NCBI RefSeq assembly: GCF_003314995.1
Contig: NZ_QNRH01000001.1
Location: forward strand, 683,436 to 747,435
Direction of reading: 5' to 3'
Length of the DNA stretch: 64,000 nt
Origin: Pseudochrobactrum asaccharolyticum
GTDB lineage: Bacteria; Pseudomonadota; Alphaproteobacteria; Rhizobiales; Rhizobiaceae
The position numbers and the translations under genes are program-made. The notes under the pieces are model-generated. The model did no database searches, was not told where the DNA came from, and was given only the letters and a program-made list of their open reading frames with translations. Position 1 is the stretch's first letter, and each line of letters opens with the position of its first letter. Positions 8,498-19,145 of this stretch are shown here, in pieces.

Positions 8498-8513
8498 ATC
8501 AGTGTGTTACTGA

Positions 8514-9806
8514 TTATTTGCGCTTTGCCAGCGGTACGAAATCGCGCTGTGCATGACCGGTGTAAAGCTGGCGCGGACGGCCGATTTTCTGAGCCGGATC
8601 TTCAACCATTTCTTTCCACTGAGCAACCCAGCCGATGGTACGGGCAACGGCGAACAGAACTGTGAACATTTCTGTCGGGAAGCCGAGAGCCTTCAGAGTG
8701 ATACCGGAATAGAAGTCGATATTCGGATACAGCTTCTTCTCGATGAAATATTCATCAGTCAGAGCAATATTTTCCAGCTCCATTGCAACGTCGAGCAACG
8801 GATCATCTTTGATGCCGAGTTCGCCGAGAACTTCATGCGTGGTTTTCTGCATGATGCGGGCGCGCGGATCGTAGTTTTTGTAAACACGGTGACCGAAGCC
8901 CATCAGACGGAACGGATCGTTCTTGTCTTTTGCCTTGGCAACATATTCAGGAATGCGATCAACCGAGCCGATTTCAGCCAGCATGTTCAATGCAGCTTCG
9001 TTAGCACCGCCATGCGCTGGGCCCCAGAGGCAGGCAATACCGGCAGCGATACATGCAAACGGATTAGCACCCGAAGAACCGGCAAGACGAACTGTCGATG
9101 TCGATGCGTTCTGCTCGTGGTCAGCATGAAGAATGAAGATACGATCCATGGCGCGTGCCAGAACCGGATTGACCTTATATTCTTCGCAAGGCACGGCAAA
9201 GCACATGCGCAGGAAGTTGGAAGCCAGATCAAGATCGTTCTTTGGATATACGAAAGGCTGACCGACGTGATATTTATAGGCCATTGCAGCCAGTGTCGGC
9301 ATTTTCGCCAGCAGGCGGATCGAAGCAACCATACGCTGGTGCGGATCAGTAATGTCGGTTGAGTCGTGGTAGAAGGCGGACATAGCGCCAACGCAACCAA
9401 CCATAATAGCCATCGGATGCGCATCACGGCGGAAGCCGGTGAAGAATTTGGCCATCTGTTCATGGACCATTGTGTGACGGGTCACACGGTAGTCAAAATC
9501 TGCTTTCTGGGTCTTGGTTGGCAGTTCGCCGTAGAGAAGCAGGTAGCAGGTATCAAGGAAATCGCCCTGTTCGGCGAGCTGTTCGATCGGATAGCCGCGA
9601 TGCAGGAGAACGCCTTCATCACCGTCGATATATGTGATTTTGGATTCGCAGGAAGCTGTTGATGTGAAACCAGGATCGTATGTGAAGGAATTTGTATTCT
9701 TGTAAAGCGGGCCGATTTCGACGACGTCTGGTCCGATTGTACCTTTGCGGACCGGCAATTCGGTGGAATTACCATGTAGCGTGATTGTCGCTGTCGTATT
9801 AGACAT
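8514..9806 (-). CDS. gltA: Citrate synthase
   Basis: The start ATG at 9806 follows AAAGGAACC, a better site than the upstream in-frame starts. The 429-residue enzyme condenses oxaloacetate and acetyl-CoA to citrate, the entry step of the TCA cycle, in the cytoplasm. Family landmarks include [20 protein letters not shown], the active-site [11 protein letters not shown] and [15 protein letters not shown], with the catalytic Asp in NIDFYSGI. It has the length of type II hexameric enzymes of proteobacteria. It stands alone behind its own terminator, with gltX upstream on the same strand. Confidence 0.97.
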   Translation of the reverse strand: MSNTTATITLHGNSTELPVRKGTIGPDVVEIGPLYKNTNSFTYDPGFTSTASCESKITYIDGDEGVLLHRGYPIEQLAEQGDFLDTCYLLLYGELPTKTQKADFDYRVTRHTMVHEQMAKFFTGFRRDAHPMAIMVGCVGAMSAFYHDSTDITDPHQRMVASIRLLAKMPTLAAMAYKYHVGQPFVYPKNDLDLASNFLRMCFAVPCEEYKVNPVLARAMDRIFILHADHEQNASTSTVRLAGSSGANPFACIAAGIACLWGPAHGGANEAALNMLAEIGSVDRIPEYVAKAKDKNDPFRLMGFGHRVYKNYDPRARIMQKTTHEVLGELGIKDDPLLDVAMELENIALTDEYFIEKKLYPNIDFYSGITLKALGFPTEMFTVLFAVARTIGWVAQWKEMVEDPAQKIGRPRQLYTGHAQRDFVPLAKRK

Positions 9807-10173
9807 ACTGGTTCCTTTCATCATCGCGCTCACTGCTCGTGGATAGCAGTAAATTTGGAGCATAAAGCTGAAAACAGAAGTTTCGGTTTTAACTTATGCA
9901 TAGAAACATACAGTTAGGGTATTTTTACCGGCGCTGCCAGTTTGAAAAATATCCTAAGCCGGTTGTCACGTAAAATTCATGATATTTATGAATGACAACC
10001 TGAAAAATTCTTGGCTCAAATTATCGTAAAAGCCGCGTGTTGCAATGCAGAAATTCGGGTTTTTATGAACAAATTTCTGTCAATTGGCCATTCTTACGAC
10101 AGAAGCCGGTCTGTGAAATTCACAACACCGTGTTTTGGCCGCGCTTAGTTGAGAAAGCGCGGCCAAATTAGAT
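9807..10173. other. Intergenic region gltX-gltA with promoter space
   Basis: This 367-bp stretch holds the gltA promoter and leader and the 3' flank of gltX. It contains an AT-rich part at about 9900-10080 with several short TTTTT and AAAAA tracts. No gene is seen. Confidence 0.5.
10137..10164. terminator. Strong hairpin after gltX, no U-tract
   Basis: GGCCGCGCTT (10137-10146) pairs perfectly with AAGCGCGGCC (10155-10164). It starts ten bases after the gltX stop. On the minus strand it is followed by AAAACA rather than U residues, so it may stabilise or process the transcript more than end it. Confidence 0.55.
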
Positions 10174-11592
10174 TTAAACAGCCTGATCCTGAATGCGTCC
10201 GAGCGCTTCTTCGCGACCCAGAACCACCAGAACATCAAAAACGCCCGGCGATGTGGCGCGGCCGGTGAGGGCTGCACGCAGCGGCTGAGCAATCTTGCCG
10301 AGCTTCAGGCCGGTTGATTCTGCATGGGCGCGCACAACAGCGTCGAGCGCTTCGGCAGTCCATTCCGCAGCTTCAAGCTGAGGCAGTACAGCCTTGAGAA
10401 TAGCGCAGCCTTCCTCATTGAGCAGGCTGGCAGCTTTTTCATCCAGCGGCAGCGGGCGGGATACGAACAGGAATTTCGCACCATCAGCCAGTTCTACCAG
10501 CGTTTTTGCACGGTCTTTCAGGCCCGGCATTGCTGCAACAAGTTGCGCACGACGTTCATCATTGAGCAGAGCCTGCAATTCCGCACCGCCTTCGATATAA
10601 GGCAGAACGTCAATCAGCGCCTGAGTGAGCGTTTCTGGATCGCTGGCACGGATATGATGACCATTAATGGCTTCCAGTTTCTGGAAGTCAAAACGTGATG
10701 CGCCTTTATTAATATCTTTGGTATCAAACCATTCAATCATCTGCTCGATCGTCATGATTTCATCATCACCATGGCTCCAGCCAAGACGAACCAGATAGTT
10801 GCACAGGGCTTCCGGCAGATAGCCCATCGCACGATAGGCTTCTACGCCCAATGCGCCGTGACGCTTGGAAAGCTTGGCACCATCCGCACCATGGATCAGC
10901 GGGATATGGGACATCTTAGGCACATCCCAGCCCATTGCCTGATAGATGATGGTCTGGCGGGCAGCATTGGTCAGGTGGTCGTCGCCACGGATAATATGGG
11001 TAACGCCCATATCATGATCGTCGACCACAACTGCATGCATATAGGTTGGTGCGCCGTCCGAACGCAGAATGATGAAATCATCCAGATCTTTATTCGGGAA
11101 GCGGACTTCGCCCTGCACATCATCCAGTACAACGGTTTCGCCTGTCTGAGGGGCTTTAATGCGGATAACCGGCTTCACACCTTCCGGTGCTTCCGACGGA
11201 TCGCGGTCACGCCAACGACCGTCATAGCGTGGCGGGCGGCCTTCAGCGCGCGCCAGTTCGCGCATCGCATCCAGTTCTTCCGGTGAGGCGTAGCAATAAT
11301 AAGCTTTACCGGCTTTCACCAGTTCTTCAGCAACTTCGCGGTGGCGCGGTGCACGTTCCCACTGGGAGATCGCATCGCCGTCCCATGTCAGGCCTAGCCA
11401 TGTCAGGCCTTCAAGAATAGCTGCAGTTGCAGCCTCTGTTGAACGCTCACGGTCGGTATCCTCAATACGCAGCAGCATCTTGCCGCCGGTATGTTTGGAA
11501 TAAAGCCAGTTAAACAACGCGGTACGTGCGCCGCCGATATGGAGATATCCTGTCGGGGAAGGCGCAAAGCGGGTAATAACGGGTGATGACAT
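10174..11592 (-). CDS. gltX: Glutamyl-tRNA synthetase
   Basis: The 472-residue class I synthetase has the HIGH motif as [16 protein letters not shown] near the N-terminus and KLSKRHGA as the KMSKS loop near residue 240. It charges tRNA-Glu, and in many alphaproteobacteria also tRNA-Gln for later amidation. The length fits the usual 470-480 residues. The gene starts at ATG 11592, has a GGAGCGACCG stretch upstream, and is divergent from comEC. Confidence 0.97.
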   Translation of the reverse strand: MSSPVITRFAPSPTGYLHIGGARTALFNWLYSKHTGGKMLLRIEDTDRERSTEAATAAILEGLTWLGLTWDGDAISQWERAPRHREVAEELVKAGKAYYCYASPEELDAMRELARAEGRPPRYDGRWRDRDPSEAPEGVKPVIRIKAPQTGETVVLDDVQGEVRFPNKDLDDFIILRSDGAPTYMHAVVVDDHDMGVTHIIRGDDHLTNAARQTIIYQAMGWDVPKMSHIPLIHGADGAKLSKRHGALGVEAYRAMGYLPEALCNYLVRLGWSHGDDEIMTIEQMIEWFDTKDINKGASRFDFQKLEAINGHHIRASDPETLTQALIDVLPYIEGGAELQALLNDERRAQLVAAMPGLKDRAKTLVELADGAKFLFVSRPLPLDEKAASLLNEEGCAILKAVLPQLEAAEWTAEALDAVVRAHAESTGLKLGKIAQPLRAALTGRATSPGVFDVLVVLGREEALGRIQDQAV

Positions 11593-11849
11593 CGGTCGCT
11601 CCGTATCTGCGGGAAAATTACAATTTCATGCTCTTATATCCGAATTTATGGAGATAAGAATGTAATTTGCCGCCTCTCGATTTCTTATGCTGTTCATGTA
11701 GCATAGGCAGCACAGCGTGCAAGACTTGATGCGCGGATCAGGGAACGGAAGCGGTGTTTAACGTCGTATAATGCAAGATTCCTGCGTGAAAAGTGCTGTT
11801 TTGGACGTTTAATTGTGCAGCTGTCAGGTGCGGGGGCAATTCAGACAGC

Positions 11850-14393
11850 ATGACCGGCAGCAATGACAGGGCGGTTGGAAGTCATCAGGATAAGAGTGAG
11901 TCCCGTGATGTGAGTGACGGGGCGCAGACAAGTGCTGTCAGCAATACTTATTCACGTGGACTGACAGTTGAGCAAACCATGCTCGGTTTTGCAGAACCGG
12001 ATGCAGGCGAGCATAGTGCAGCTGAAATTGAATGTGCTGCCAGAGCGAAGAATTTTAAAAAATACGCGAAATTTTTGAACCGCAACGCTCCGGTTTGGCA
12101 GGAATACTGGCAGTATTTCAAAGACAATCTGATTGATGCTTTGCTCTATGAATATGAGCGCGGAGCGGTGTTTCTGCTGACTGCTATTATGGCAGGTGTG
12201 GGGGCTGTTTATTATTTCGGTTTGGTTCGGGAGCCTTATTGGATCGAGCTGGCTATTCCGGCCTTTCTGTTTGGCTAGTTATTGCTTTTACTGCGTGACA
12301 CGCTGATACGCCGTGTCAGTCTGATATTGATCCTTAGCTTTATTACGGGCATGGCCGCGGCTAAGTGGGAAACACAGCGCTATGCGACGACGATGCTGGG
12401 CAGTGCGGTTTCCACCGTGATGACAGCACGGATTGTGTCATTGGAGCAGGAGGCCGAGGAGGATGGCAAGGCTGGTCGCTGGCGCATTGTTGCCGATGTT
12501 TTAGCAACGGAAAAACCGCATTTGCGCTATGCGCCGCAGCGGTTGCGTCTGTCTGCCCGCGATTTACCGGCATTGAGCGAAACAGGAACTGTGCTGAAAG
12601 GTGCTGTGCGGTTGCGCGCGCATGGCGGACCGGTGCGCTCGGGTCAGTATGATTTCGCGTTTCATGGTTTCTTTCGCGGGCATGGTGGTAACGGGTTTTA
12701 TCTTGGCACACCTGAAATTATAGACAGTGATATTGCCAGCGAGCCTCAGGACAAAAGCTGGCAGGCCAGTGTGGAGGCCATCATCGGTCAGCTGCGGGCC
12801 TTGATAGGCGGGCGCATTATGCAGGCATTAAACGGTGAGGAAGGGGCGGTGGCTGCCGCGCTGATTTCCGGTCAGCGTGCAGGGATCAGTGAAGCCACTA
12901 ATGAAGCGCTGCGTATTGCAGGACTGGCGCATATTCTCTCAATATCCGGCCTGCATCTGGCTTTGGCGGCAGGAATTGTCATGGTGAGTGTGCGTGGGCT
13001 GGCAGGGCTGTTTCCGTCCTTGTCACTCTATTATCCAGTCAAGAAAATTGCTGCGCTGATTTCGTTGTTTTCTTCCGGTTTTTATCTGGCTCTATCGGGC
13101 GCGGATGTGGCGGCACAGCGTAGTTTTATTATGTTGGCGGTAATGCTTTGTGCGGTGATTATGGATCGTAAAGCGCTGACATTGCGCAATCTGGCGATTG
13201 CGGCTTTGTTCAGTATTCTTGTAACGCCGCATGAAATTCTGGGACCCAGTTTTCAGATGTCCTATTCTGCCACCGGAGCGCTCATCGCCGGATTTGCATG
13301 GGTGAAGCTGCGTAAAAGGCAAAATCCGGAGAAAACGGAGCGGCAAACCGGATTGCTTCATACAGTCCGGCGCTGGCTCATTGGCATTATCGCAACGTCA
13401 CTGTTGGCAGGTACGGCCAGTGGTCTTTATGCGGCCTTTCATTTCAACAACATGGCACCGCTCGGCATGCTGGGAAATGCATTGGCTCTGCCGGTGATCT
13501 CAGTGCTGATTATGCCTTTTGCCGTGATTGCACTTTTACTGATGCCACTTAGCCTTGAATGGTTGCCCTTACAGGTGATGGGTAAAGGCATCGAGCTGGT
13601 GAAGTGGATTGCCCATTTTGTGGCTGGCCTGTCGCCTGATCTGATACCCGGATTACTGCCTGCGCCGGTATTGCTGCTTTGGACTGCGGCTATGCTGTCT
13701 GCCATGATCCTGACCAGCCATTTGCGATTGATCTCTCTGATGTTTGTAGGTGCAGGCTTTGTATCTCTCGTAGCAACGGATTTGCCGGATATTAACGTTT
13801 CAGAAGATGCCAGGCTGGTTGCTGTTCGCCAGAACAATATTCTCTACGTCAACCGCCCGAGACCTGCAGCTTTTACAACAGATAACTGGCGCAAAGCCTA
13901 TAAAATTACAGAAGTAAGAGTACCTGACAAAAAGGGGGCAGAAAGCTCGGAAGGTTTTATCTGTATGGACGGGTTATGCAGCTTCGATTTAGCGAATGGT
14001 CAGGTGCTGGCCTATGCTGAAAACCGTGATGCTGCGCAGATCGCCTGTAATATCGGTGATGTTATTATCTTCGCCTTTGCAGGCAATATGCACTGTTCAA
14101 AACGCCAGGATAGGGATGATACGTCACCGCTTATCATCACTCGTCAGCAACTGGCTCTAAAAGGTGTTGCTGAAATTTATCTGCCTTTAAATAGAGAAAT
14201 CAATCAAGAGCGGACTATTATTCAGGCTGCAAAAGCAGCTACTCAAATTGAGAATTCTGTGGCTGGTGATAAGTCAAAAAACAATGCGAATAGCGCAGGA
14301 GAGGTAAAGGTTGTTTTCGCGGTGGGAGAGCCGCAACGGCCGTGGCATTTATATCGTCTCTGGTCTCGCGCAGCGCGTAATCTGGAAGATTAA
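11850..14393 (+). pseudogene. comEC: comEC DNA-uptake channel gene interrupted by in-frame TAG
   Basis: One continuous frame from about 11850 to 14393 encodes a ComEC/Rec2-like membrane protein, but it is broken by an amber codon at 12276-12278 (...TTT CTG TTT GGC TAG TTA TTG CTT...). Before it lie about 142 residues: a polar N-terminus, then a first membrane helix. After it the same frame runs 704 codons with the Competence domain (GLAHILSISGLHLALAAG, LALSGADVAAQRSF) and a C-terminal soluble part. ComEC carries single-stranded DNA through the inner membrane. TAG is one change from TTG (Leu) or CAG. Options are a degraded gene, readthrough, restart at TTG 12282 or nearby, or a sequencing error. 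The rest of the frame is intact, so the break may be recent. The start at 11850 is not certain. Confidence 0.85.
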
Positions 14394-14517
14394 ACATCTT
14401 TTATATCAAACAGATACGCTGATGATGAATGTCAGCCATTCTTAAAAACACAAATATCGTTTTAAGCAGGTATGTGAAACCGATATAAATCACCGGTTTC
14501 ACTGTAATGATTGCCTG

Positions 14518-15240
14518 TTAGTAACGGCGTACCAGACCAACCAGCTTCCCCTGTACACGCACGCGGTCTGGTCCGAAAATACGAGTTTCATAAGCAGGGT
14601 TTGCAGCTTCCAGTGCAACAGATGCACCTTTGCGGCGGAAGCGTTTCAGTGTCGCTTCTTCATCATCGACCAGAGCTACGACAATTTCACCGGCATTGGC
14701 TGTGTCACCACGACGGATAATCACCGTATCTCCATCGAGAATACCGGCCTCGATCATCGAGTCGCCTTTGACTTCCAATGCATAATGTTCACCGCTGCCA
14801 AGCATTTCCGGAGGCAGGGTAATCATATGGGTCTGGGACTGAATGGCGGAAATCGGCACACCGGCTGCAATGCGTCCCATCACCGGAACGCTGATACCCG
14901 CAGGTGCATCAGATTCTGCTGCTGGGGCAGCCTTTTTAGGCAGTTCGGTGACATTCTTCTTGCCCAGATCACCTTCAATGACGCTTGGTGAGAATTTCTT
15001 CTGGCTGTTGAGACCCGGAGCAATGGAGTCCGGCAGGCGCACAACTTCCAATGCACGGGCTCTGTTTGGCAGGCGGCGGATAAAACCGCGCTCTTCCAGT
15101 GCGGTAATCAGACGGTGAATACCGGATTTCGAGGCAAGGTTAAGTGCTTCCTTCATCTCATCAAACGAAGGGGGAATGCCGCTTTCCTTCAGACGTTCAT
15201 GGATAAACAGCAATAATTCATGTTGTTTACGCGTCAGCAT
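14518..15240 (-). CDS. lexA: LexA, SOS repressor
   Basis: The start ATG at 15240 has GGGAGCG upstream; the longer frame to 15333 has no binding site. The 240-residue protein begins with [10 protein letters not shown] and a winged helix (residues 1-65). Its C-terminal peptidase domain shows the Ala126-Gly127 self-cleavage site (GRIAAGVP), catalytic Ser161 in KGDSM and Lys199 in EEATLKRF. LexA represses DNA-repair genes until RecA filaments trigger self-cleavage. The direct-repeat SOS box upstream shows autoregulation. It is the last gene of the moaC-moeA-lexA strand run but has its own promoter region. Confidence 0.97.
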   Translation of the reverse strand: MLTRKQHELLLFIHERLKESGIPPSFDEMKEALNLASKSGIHRLITALEERGFIRRLPNRARALEVVRLPDSIAPGLNSQKKFSPSVIEGDLGKKNVTELPKKAAPAAESDAPAGISVPVMGRIAAGVPISAIQSQTHMITLPPEMLGSGEHYALEVKGDSMIEAGILDGDTVIIRRGDTANAGEIVVALVDDEEATLKRFRRKGASVALEAANPAYETRIFGPDRVRVQGKLVGLVRRY

Positions 15241-15388
15241 TATACGCTCCCAAAGCCTAAAACATATCTGCAGGCAGGCAAAAGCTGCGGCAGATACAGA
15301 AGTCGTGCGGATTAAACGCATAACCGCATGCACGGGCTGCGGTTGCGAGAATCATTTAATAAAAACAAACCCAGAACGAACACTATAT

Positions 15389-15403
15389 GTTCCAGTATTG
15401 TTC
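15389..15403 (-). promoter_or_regulatory. LexA operator (SOS box GTTC-N7-GTTC)
   Basis: GTTC at 15389-15392, seven bases (CAGTATT), then GTTC at 15400-15403. This is the direct-repeat SOS box of alphaproteobacteria. It lies about 150 bp ahead of the lexA start. Next to it, GAACGAAC (15373-15380) adds two half-sites in the opposite sense, one of which is seven bases from GTTC 15389. Confidence 0.85.
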
Positions 15404-15444
15404 TGCAAGGCTTTAAAAAGGATTAATGCTGAAGCTGTACGGTT

Positions 15445-16665
15445 TTAACGGATTAACAGGACCGGGCAGCGGTCACCGCGCTTTGCCGCTTTCGCAAACG
15501 GCTCTCTGATCAGCAAGCCGTCAGCACGGGTGATAACGGTCAGCATGGAGGAATCCTGCACCGGCAGAGGGGTCGCCAGCAATTCACCATTGCTGTCATA
15601 AGCCAGCGTAGCGCGGGCATAATCGCGACGATTGCCGTTTTCGGCCATGTCCTGAGCCAGAACTGCACTGGCAATACGTGTCATTGGTGTTTTGCCTGCC
15701 AGACGGGCAACCAGAGGTGCCAGAAACACATAAGAACAGACAAGGCTGGAAACAGGATTGCCCGGAAGCCCCAGAACCAGCAATGGTTTTTTGCCGTCAC
15801 GGGCGAGGGTACCAAACATCAGTGGCTTACCCGGACGCATGGCGATTTTGTAAAAGCCTAAATCCACACCGCAATTGATGAGCGCTTTATGTACAAGATC
15901 ATGATCCCCAACCGAAGCGCCACCAAGCGTTATCAGAATATCAGCATCGGAAGCCGCAACATTGCGAATGGATTGCGCGATCTTGACCAGATCGTCAGGC
16001 ACAATGCCTAAATCTTCTGCTACGCCGCCATTGCAGCGCACGATTTCAGCAACGCCGTAACTGTTGGAGCTGACAATCTGATCTGCCGCCGGAATCGTAC
16101 CGGCAGGGACAAGCTCGTTACCGGTGGCAAGAATAGCAGTTCGCGGTTGTGTATAGACTTGTAACTTCGCATGGCCAGAAGCGGCAGCTAATGACAGCGA
16201 TGCAGGATCAAGAACATGACCAGTCTGCAATAAGCACTCGCCGTCACGGAAATCTAAGCCACTCAGGCGGATATGGCGACCTTTCTCCACATCCTCCAGC
16301 AGGGTGACCTGATCATCTTCCTGTTTGGTATTCTCCTGAATAACCACCGTATCAGCACCGGCAGGCAAAGGGGCGCCGGTGAAAATACGTACAGCTTCAC
16401 CGGATTTCAGTGTGCCGTCAAAGCCTTTACCGGCTGCGGATTCACCAATCACTTTAAGCGTAACCGGCAATTGTTCTGCATCGGTAAAACGAATGGCATA
16501 GCCATCCATAGCCGAGGCATCAAATGGCGGCTGATTGAAAGAGGCAAAGATCGAAGTGGCAAGAACGCGGTTGCCCGCCTGATGCAATGCAACATTCTCA
16601 TGACCGGAAGGCATTTTATCTGCCAGTAACAGACGCAAAGCTTCATCAACGGGTAATAAGGCCAT
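15445..16665 (-). CDS. moeA: Molybdopterin molybdenumtransferase MoeA
   Basis: The start ATG at 16665 follows GGGAGAG. The 406-residue enzyme inserts molybdate into adenylylated molybdopterin, the last step of molybdenum-cofactor synthesis in the cytoplasm. It shows the MoeA pattern: PPFDASAMDGYA, GEAVRIFTGAPLP, the MoCF-binding core with LITLGGASVGDHD, and GLPGNPVSSLV. A repeat element separates it from moaC upstream on the same strand. Its product would serve MsrP, also in this window. Confidence 0.96.
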   Translation of the reverse strand: MALLPVDEALRLLLADKMPSGHENVALHQAGNRVLATSIFASFNQPPFDASAMDGYAIRFTDAEQLPVTLKVIGESAAGKGFDGTLKSGEAVRIFTGAPLPAGADTVVIQENTKQEDDQVTLLEDVEKGRHIRLSGLDFRDGECLLQTGHVLDPASLSLAAASGHAKLQVYTQPRTAILATGNELVPAGTIPAADQIVSSNSYGVAEIVRCNGGVAEDLGIVPDDLVKIAQSIRNVAASDADILITLGGASVGDHDLVHKALINCGVDLGFYKIAMRPGKPLMFGTLARDGKKPLLVLGLPGNPVSSLVCSYVFLAPLVARLAGKTPMTRIASAVLAQDMAENGNRRDYARATLAYDSNGELLATPLPVQDSSMLTVITRADGLLIREPFAKAAKRGDRCPVLLIR

Positions 16666-16702
16666 GAATTCTCTCCCGTAATATGAGCGGAAAGGATGTT
16701 GT

Positions 16703-16805
16703 AGCATTTTCAGCAAAAGTGGGAACCGGTTTTGCGTCGGATAATGCGTAAAAACAAACAATTACAGCGGTTCTAACAATTCAGTCTTAATTGGAACCGC
16801 TGTAA
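16703..16805. repeat. 103-bp two-hairpin intergenic repeat, copy 1 (overlaps moaC 3' end)
   Basis: The unit opens with a GCAAAA/TTTTGC hairpin enclosed by GCATT/AATGC, followed by TTACAGCGGTTC pairing with GGAACCGCTGTAA. A nearly identical copy of the same length lies at 39853-39955 and a diverged copy at 60918-61020. The right arm forms the last codons and the TAA stop (16787-16789) of moaC. Size and palindromic form recall the Bru-RS repeats of Brucella, a comparison made from memory. Confidence 0.8.
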
Positions 16806-17278
16806 GAGCGCTGCCAGTCACCGGACTTGCCGCCGGTTTTGCTGTCAACGGCAATATTGCTGATGACCATACCTTTATCAACGGCTTTTGCCATATCGTA
16901 AATGGTCAGACAGGTAACGGAAACGGCAGTCAGCGCTTCCATTTCCACACCGGTTTTGCCGGTGAGCTTAACTGTTGCGCTAACACGCAAGCCGGGCAAA
17001 GCTTCATCCGGCTTAATCTCAACTGTAACTTTGCTGAGCATCAGCGGATGGCAGAGCGGTATCAGATCAGAAGTTTTCTTAGCGGCCATAATACCGGCAA
17101 GGCGGGCGGTGCCGATAACATCGCCCTTGGCTGCGTTGCCGGAAATGATCAGCTCAAGTGTCTGCGGCTGCATGATGACACAGCCCGATGCGGTCGCAAT
17201 GCGCACAGTGTCGGTCTTGTCACCAACATCCACCATATTGGCGGCGCCGCTTTCATCGAGATGTGTCAGCTTGCTCAT
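16787..17278 (-). CDS. moaC: Cyclic pyranopterin monophosphate synthase MoaC
   Basis: The 163-residue protein has the MoaC pattern: [30 protein letters not shown] and [23 protein letters not shown]. With MoaA it turns GTP into cyclic pyranopterin monophosphate, the first molybdenum-cofactor intermediate. It starts three bases after the trpC stop codon, so it is translated from the trpDC-moaC transcript. Its last five codons and stop lie inside the 103-bp repeat, so the C-terminal tail YSGSN is repeat-encoded. Confidence 0.97.
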   Translation of the reverse strand: MSKLTHLDESGAANMVDVGDKTDTVRIATASGCVIMQPQTLELIISGNAAKGDVIGTARLAGIMAAKKTSDLIPLCHPLMLSKVTVEIKPDEALPGLRVSATVKLTGKTGVEMEALTAVSVTCLTIYDMAKAVDKGMVISNIAVDSKTGGKSGDWQRSYSGSN

Positions 17279-17281
17279 AGT

Positions 17282-18079
17282 TTATTCTTTGCCGGTCAGA
17301 AGTTTGCGGGTCGCACCTGCCACATCCTGCTGGCGCATCAGGCTTTCACCAATCAGGAAGGTGGAGATGCCGGATTTCTGCAAACGCAGGCAATCATCAT
17401 GCGTGAAGATACCACTTTCGCCAACCAGCAGACGATCATCCGGCACCATGGTTGCCAGACGCTCAGAAACAGCGAGATCAACTTCGAAAGTACGCAGGTT
17501 GCGGTTGTTGATGCCGAGCAGGCGCGAAGACAATTTCAGTGCCCGCTCCATTTCCACTTCATCATGCACCTCGATCAGTGCATCCATGCCGAGCGAAAAG
17601 GCTGTGTCTTCCAGCTCCTTTGCCATCGCATCATCAACACTTGCCATGATGATGAGAATGCAATCCGCACCCCAATGACGCGCTTCATAGACCTGATATG
17701 GATCAAACAGAAAGTCTTTGCGCAGCGCTGGCAAGGCGCAGGCAGCACGTGCTTGTTTCAGAAAGTCCGGTGCGCCCTGAAAGCTTGGCGTATCTGTCAG
17801 AACCGAAAGACAGGCCGCACCACCATCTTCATAGGCTTTTGCCAAAGCAGGCGGATCAAAATCCGGACGGATCAGACCTTTGGACGGGCTGGCTTTTTTG
17901 ATTTCTGCAATCAGACCGAAAGAGCCGGTAGCCTGCTTTGCTTCCAGAGCTTTAAGGAAGCCACGGGCAGGCGGCTGATCGGCAGCAGCCTTTTTAACAT
18001 CTGCCAGTGGCAAACGCGCTTTGGCTTCTGCAATTTCAACAACCTTATAGGCTTCGATCTTTTTGAGAATATCAGTCAT
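17282..18079 (-). CDS. trpC: Indole-3-glycerol phosphate synthase
   Basis: The start ATG at 18079 gives 265 residues beginning [12 protein letters not shown]. The TIM-barrel enzyme makes indole-3-glycerol phosphate in tryptophan synthesis. Landmarks are [50 protein letters not shown] and [11 protein letters not shown]. It begins one base after the trpD stop codon, which indicates translational coupling, and is followed three bases later by moaC. Confidence 0.97.
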   Translation of the reverse strand: MTDILKKIEAYKVVEIAEAKARLPLADVKKAAADQPPARGFLKALEAKQATGSFGLIAEIKKASPSKGLIRPDFDPPALAKAYEDGGAACLSVLTDTPSFQGAPDFLKQARAACALPALRKDFLFDPYQVYEARHWGADCILIIMASVDDAMAKELEDTAFSLGMDALIEVHDEVEMERALKLSSRLLGINNRNLRTFEVDLAVSERLATMVPDDRLLVGESGIFTHDDCLRLQKSGISTFLIGESLMRQQDVAGATRKLLTGKE

Positions 18080-18080
18080 T

Positions 18081-19103
18081 TTATTCACTTGTCTTACTAT
18101 TCGATACAGCAATCAACTGATCGAGTTTGGCTTTGGCCGCGCCGCTGTCAATGGACTGTGCAGCAAGGGCAATGCCTTCTTTAATATCTTTGGCTTTACC
18201 GGCAATCACCAATGCAGCACCGGCATTGAGCAGCACTATATCGCGATAAGCACCGGCTTCGCCATCAAGCACACGTAGCAGTGCAGCCGCATTATGCTGG
18301 GCATCGCCGCCTTTGAGATCCTCAAAAGCCACGCGTTTCAGGCCGACTTCTTCCGGTGTGATTTCAAATTCGGTAATTTCGCCATTATGCAGTGCTGCAA
18401 TATTGGTGGTGCCTGCGGTGGTCATTTCATCCAGACCATCGCCATAAACAACCCAGACGTGATCTGAACCCAGTTCTTTCAGCACTTTGGCAATCGGCAG
18501 AACCCAGTCGCGTGAGAAAACGCCAACGAGTTGGTGTTTGACGCCAGCCGGATTGGCGAGAGGGCCGAGCAGGTTGAAAATTGTGCGGGTACCAAGTTCC
18601 ACACGGGCAGGGCCGACATGACGCATCGAAGAGTGATGCATCGGTGCAAACATAAAGCCTAAACCTGCCTCATGAATGCACTGGCTGATGGTTTCCGGAT
18701 CAGCCTCGATATTAATGCCGAGCTCTGCCAGCGTATCCGCAGCACCGGAACGGGAGGATAAAGCGCGGTTGCCGTGTTTGGCAACTGTAACGCCTGCGCC
18801 CGCAGTCACGATGGCTGCACAGCTGGATACGTTATAAGAGCCGGACTGATCGCCGCCGGTACCAACGATGTCAATTGCACCGGCAGGTGCATCGACGGGG
18901 ATCATTTTCGAACGCATTGATTCCACAGCGCCTGCGATTTCCGCAACAGCTTCACCGCGCACGCGCAGAGCCAACAGAAAACCACCGATCTGAGCAGGAG
19001 TGGCAGAACCGGACATCATGATGTCAAACGCTGCTTTGGCCTCCGCTTTTGTGAGCGGAGTGCCTGTTACAGCTTTGGCAATATAGCTTTTGAAATCTGA
19101 CAT
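18081..19103 (-). CDS. trpD: Anthranilate phosphoribosyltransferase
   Basis: The 340-residue enzyme joins anthranilate and PRPP in tryptophan synthesis. It shows [31 protein letters not shown] with the usual family spacing, and [10 protein letters not shown]. It is the first of the tightly packed trpD-trpC-moaC genes and lies 42 bp downstream of ppiD. No trpE or trpG gene is in the window. Confidence 0.97.
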   Translation of the reverse strand: MSDFKSYIAKAVTGTPLTKAEAKAAFDIMMSGSATPAQIGGFLLALRVRGEAVAEIAGAVESMRSKMIPVDAPAGAIDIVGTGGDQSGSYNVSSCAAIVTAGAGVTVAKHGNRALSSRSGAADTLAELGINIEADPETISQCIHEAGLGFMFAPMHHSSMRHVGPARVELGTRTIFNLLGPLANPAGVKHQLVGVFSRDWVLPIAKVLKELGSDHVWVVYGDGLDEMTTAGTTNIAALHNGEITEFEITPEEVGLKRVAFEDLKGGDAQHNAAALLRVLDGEAGAYRDIVLLNAGAALVIAGKAKDIKEGIALAAQSIDSGAAKAKLDQLIAVSNSKTSE

Positions 19104-19145
19104 AGTGTACTCGAATCTTTTAGAAATTCTGCCTGTAAGTTCAGG

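Noticed and set aside
12282-14393. comEC as an intact gene starting at TTG 12282
   Set aside because: The upstream frame is continuous with it and encodes the ComEC N-terminus; no binding site precedes the TTG, so an interrupted gene explains the data better.
17048-18184. 378-residue open frame antisense to moaC and trpC
   Set aside because: It crosses two certain genes and their junction; the product is rich in Cys, His and Gln as expected from a shadow frame.
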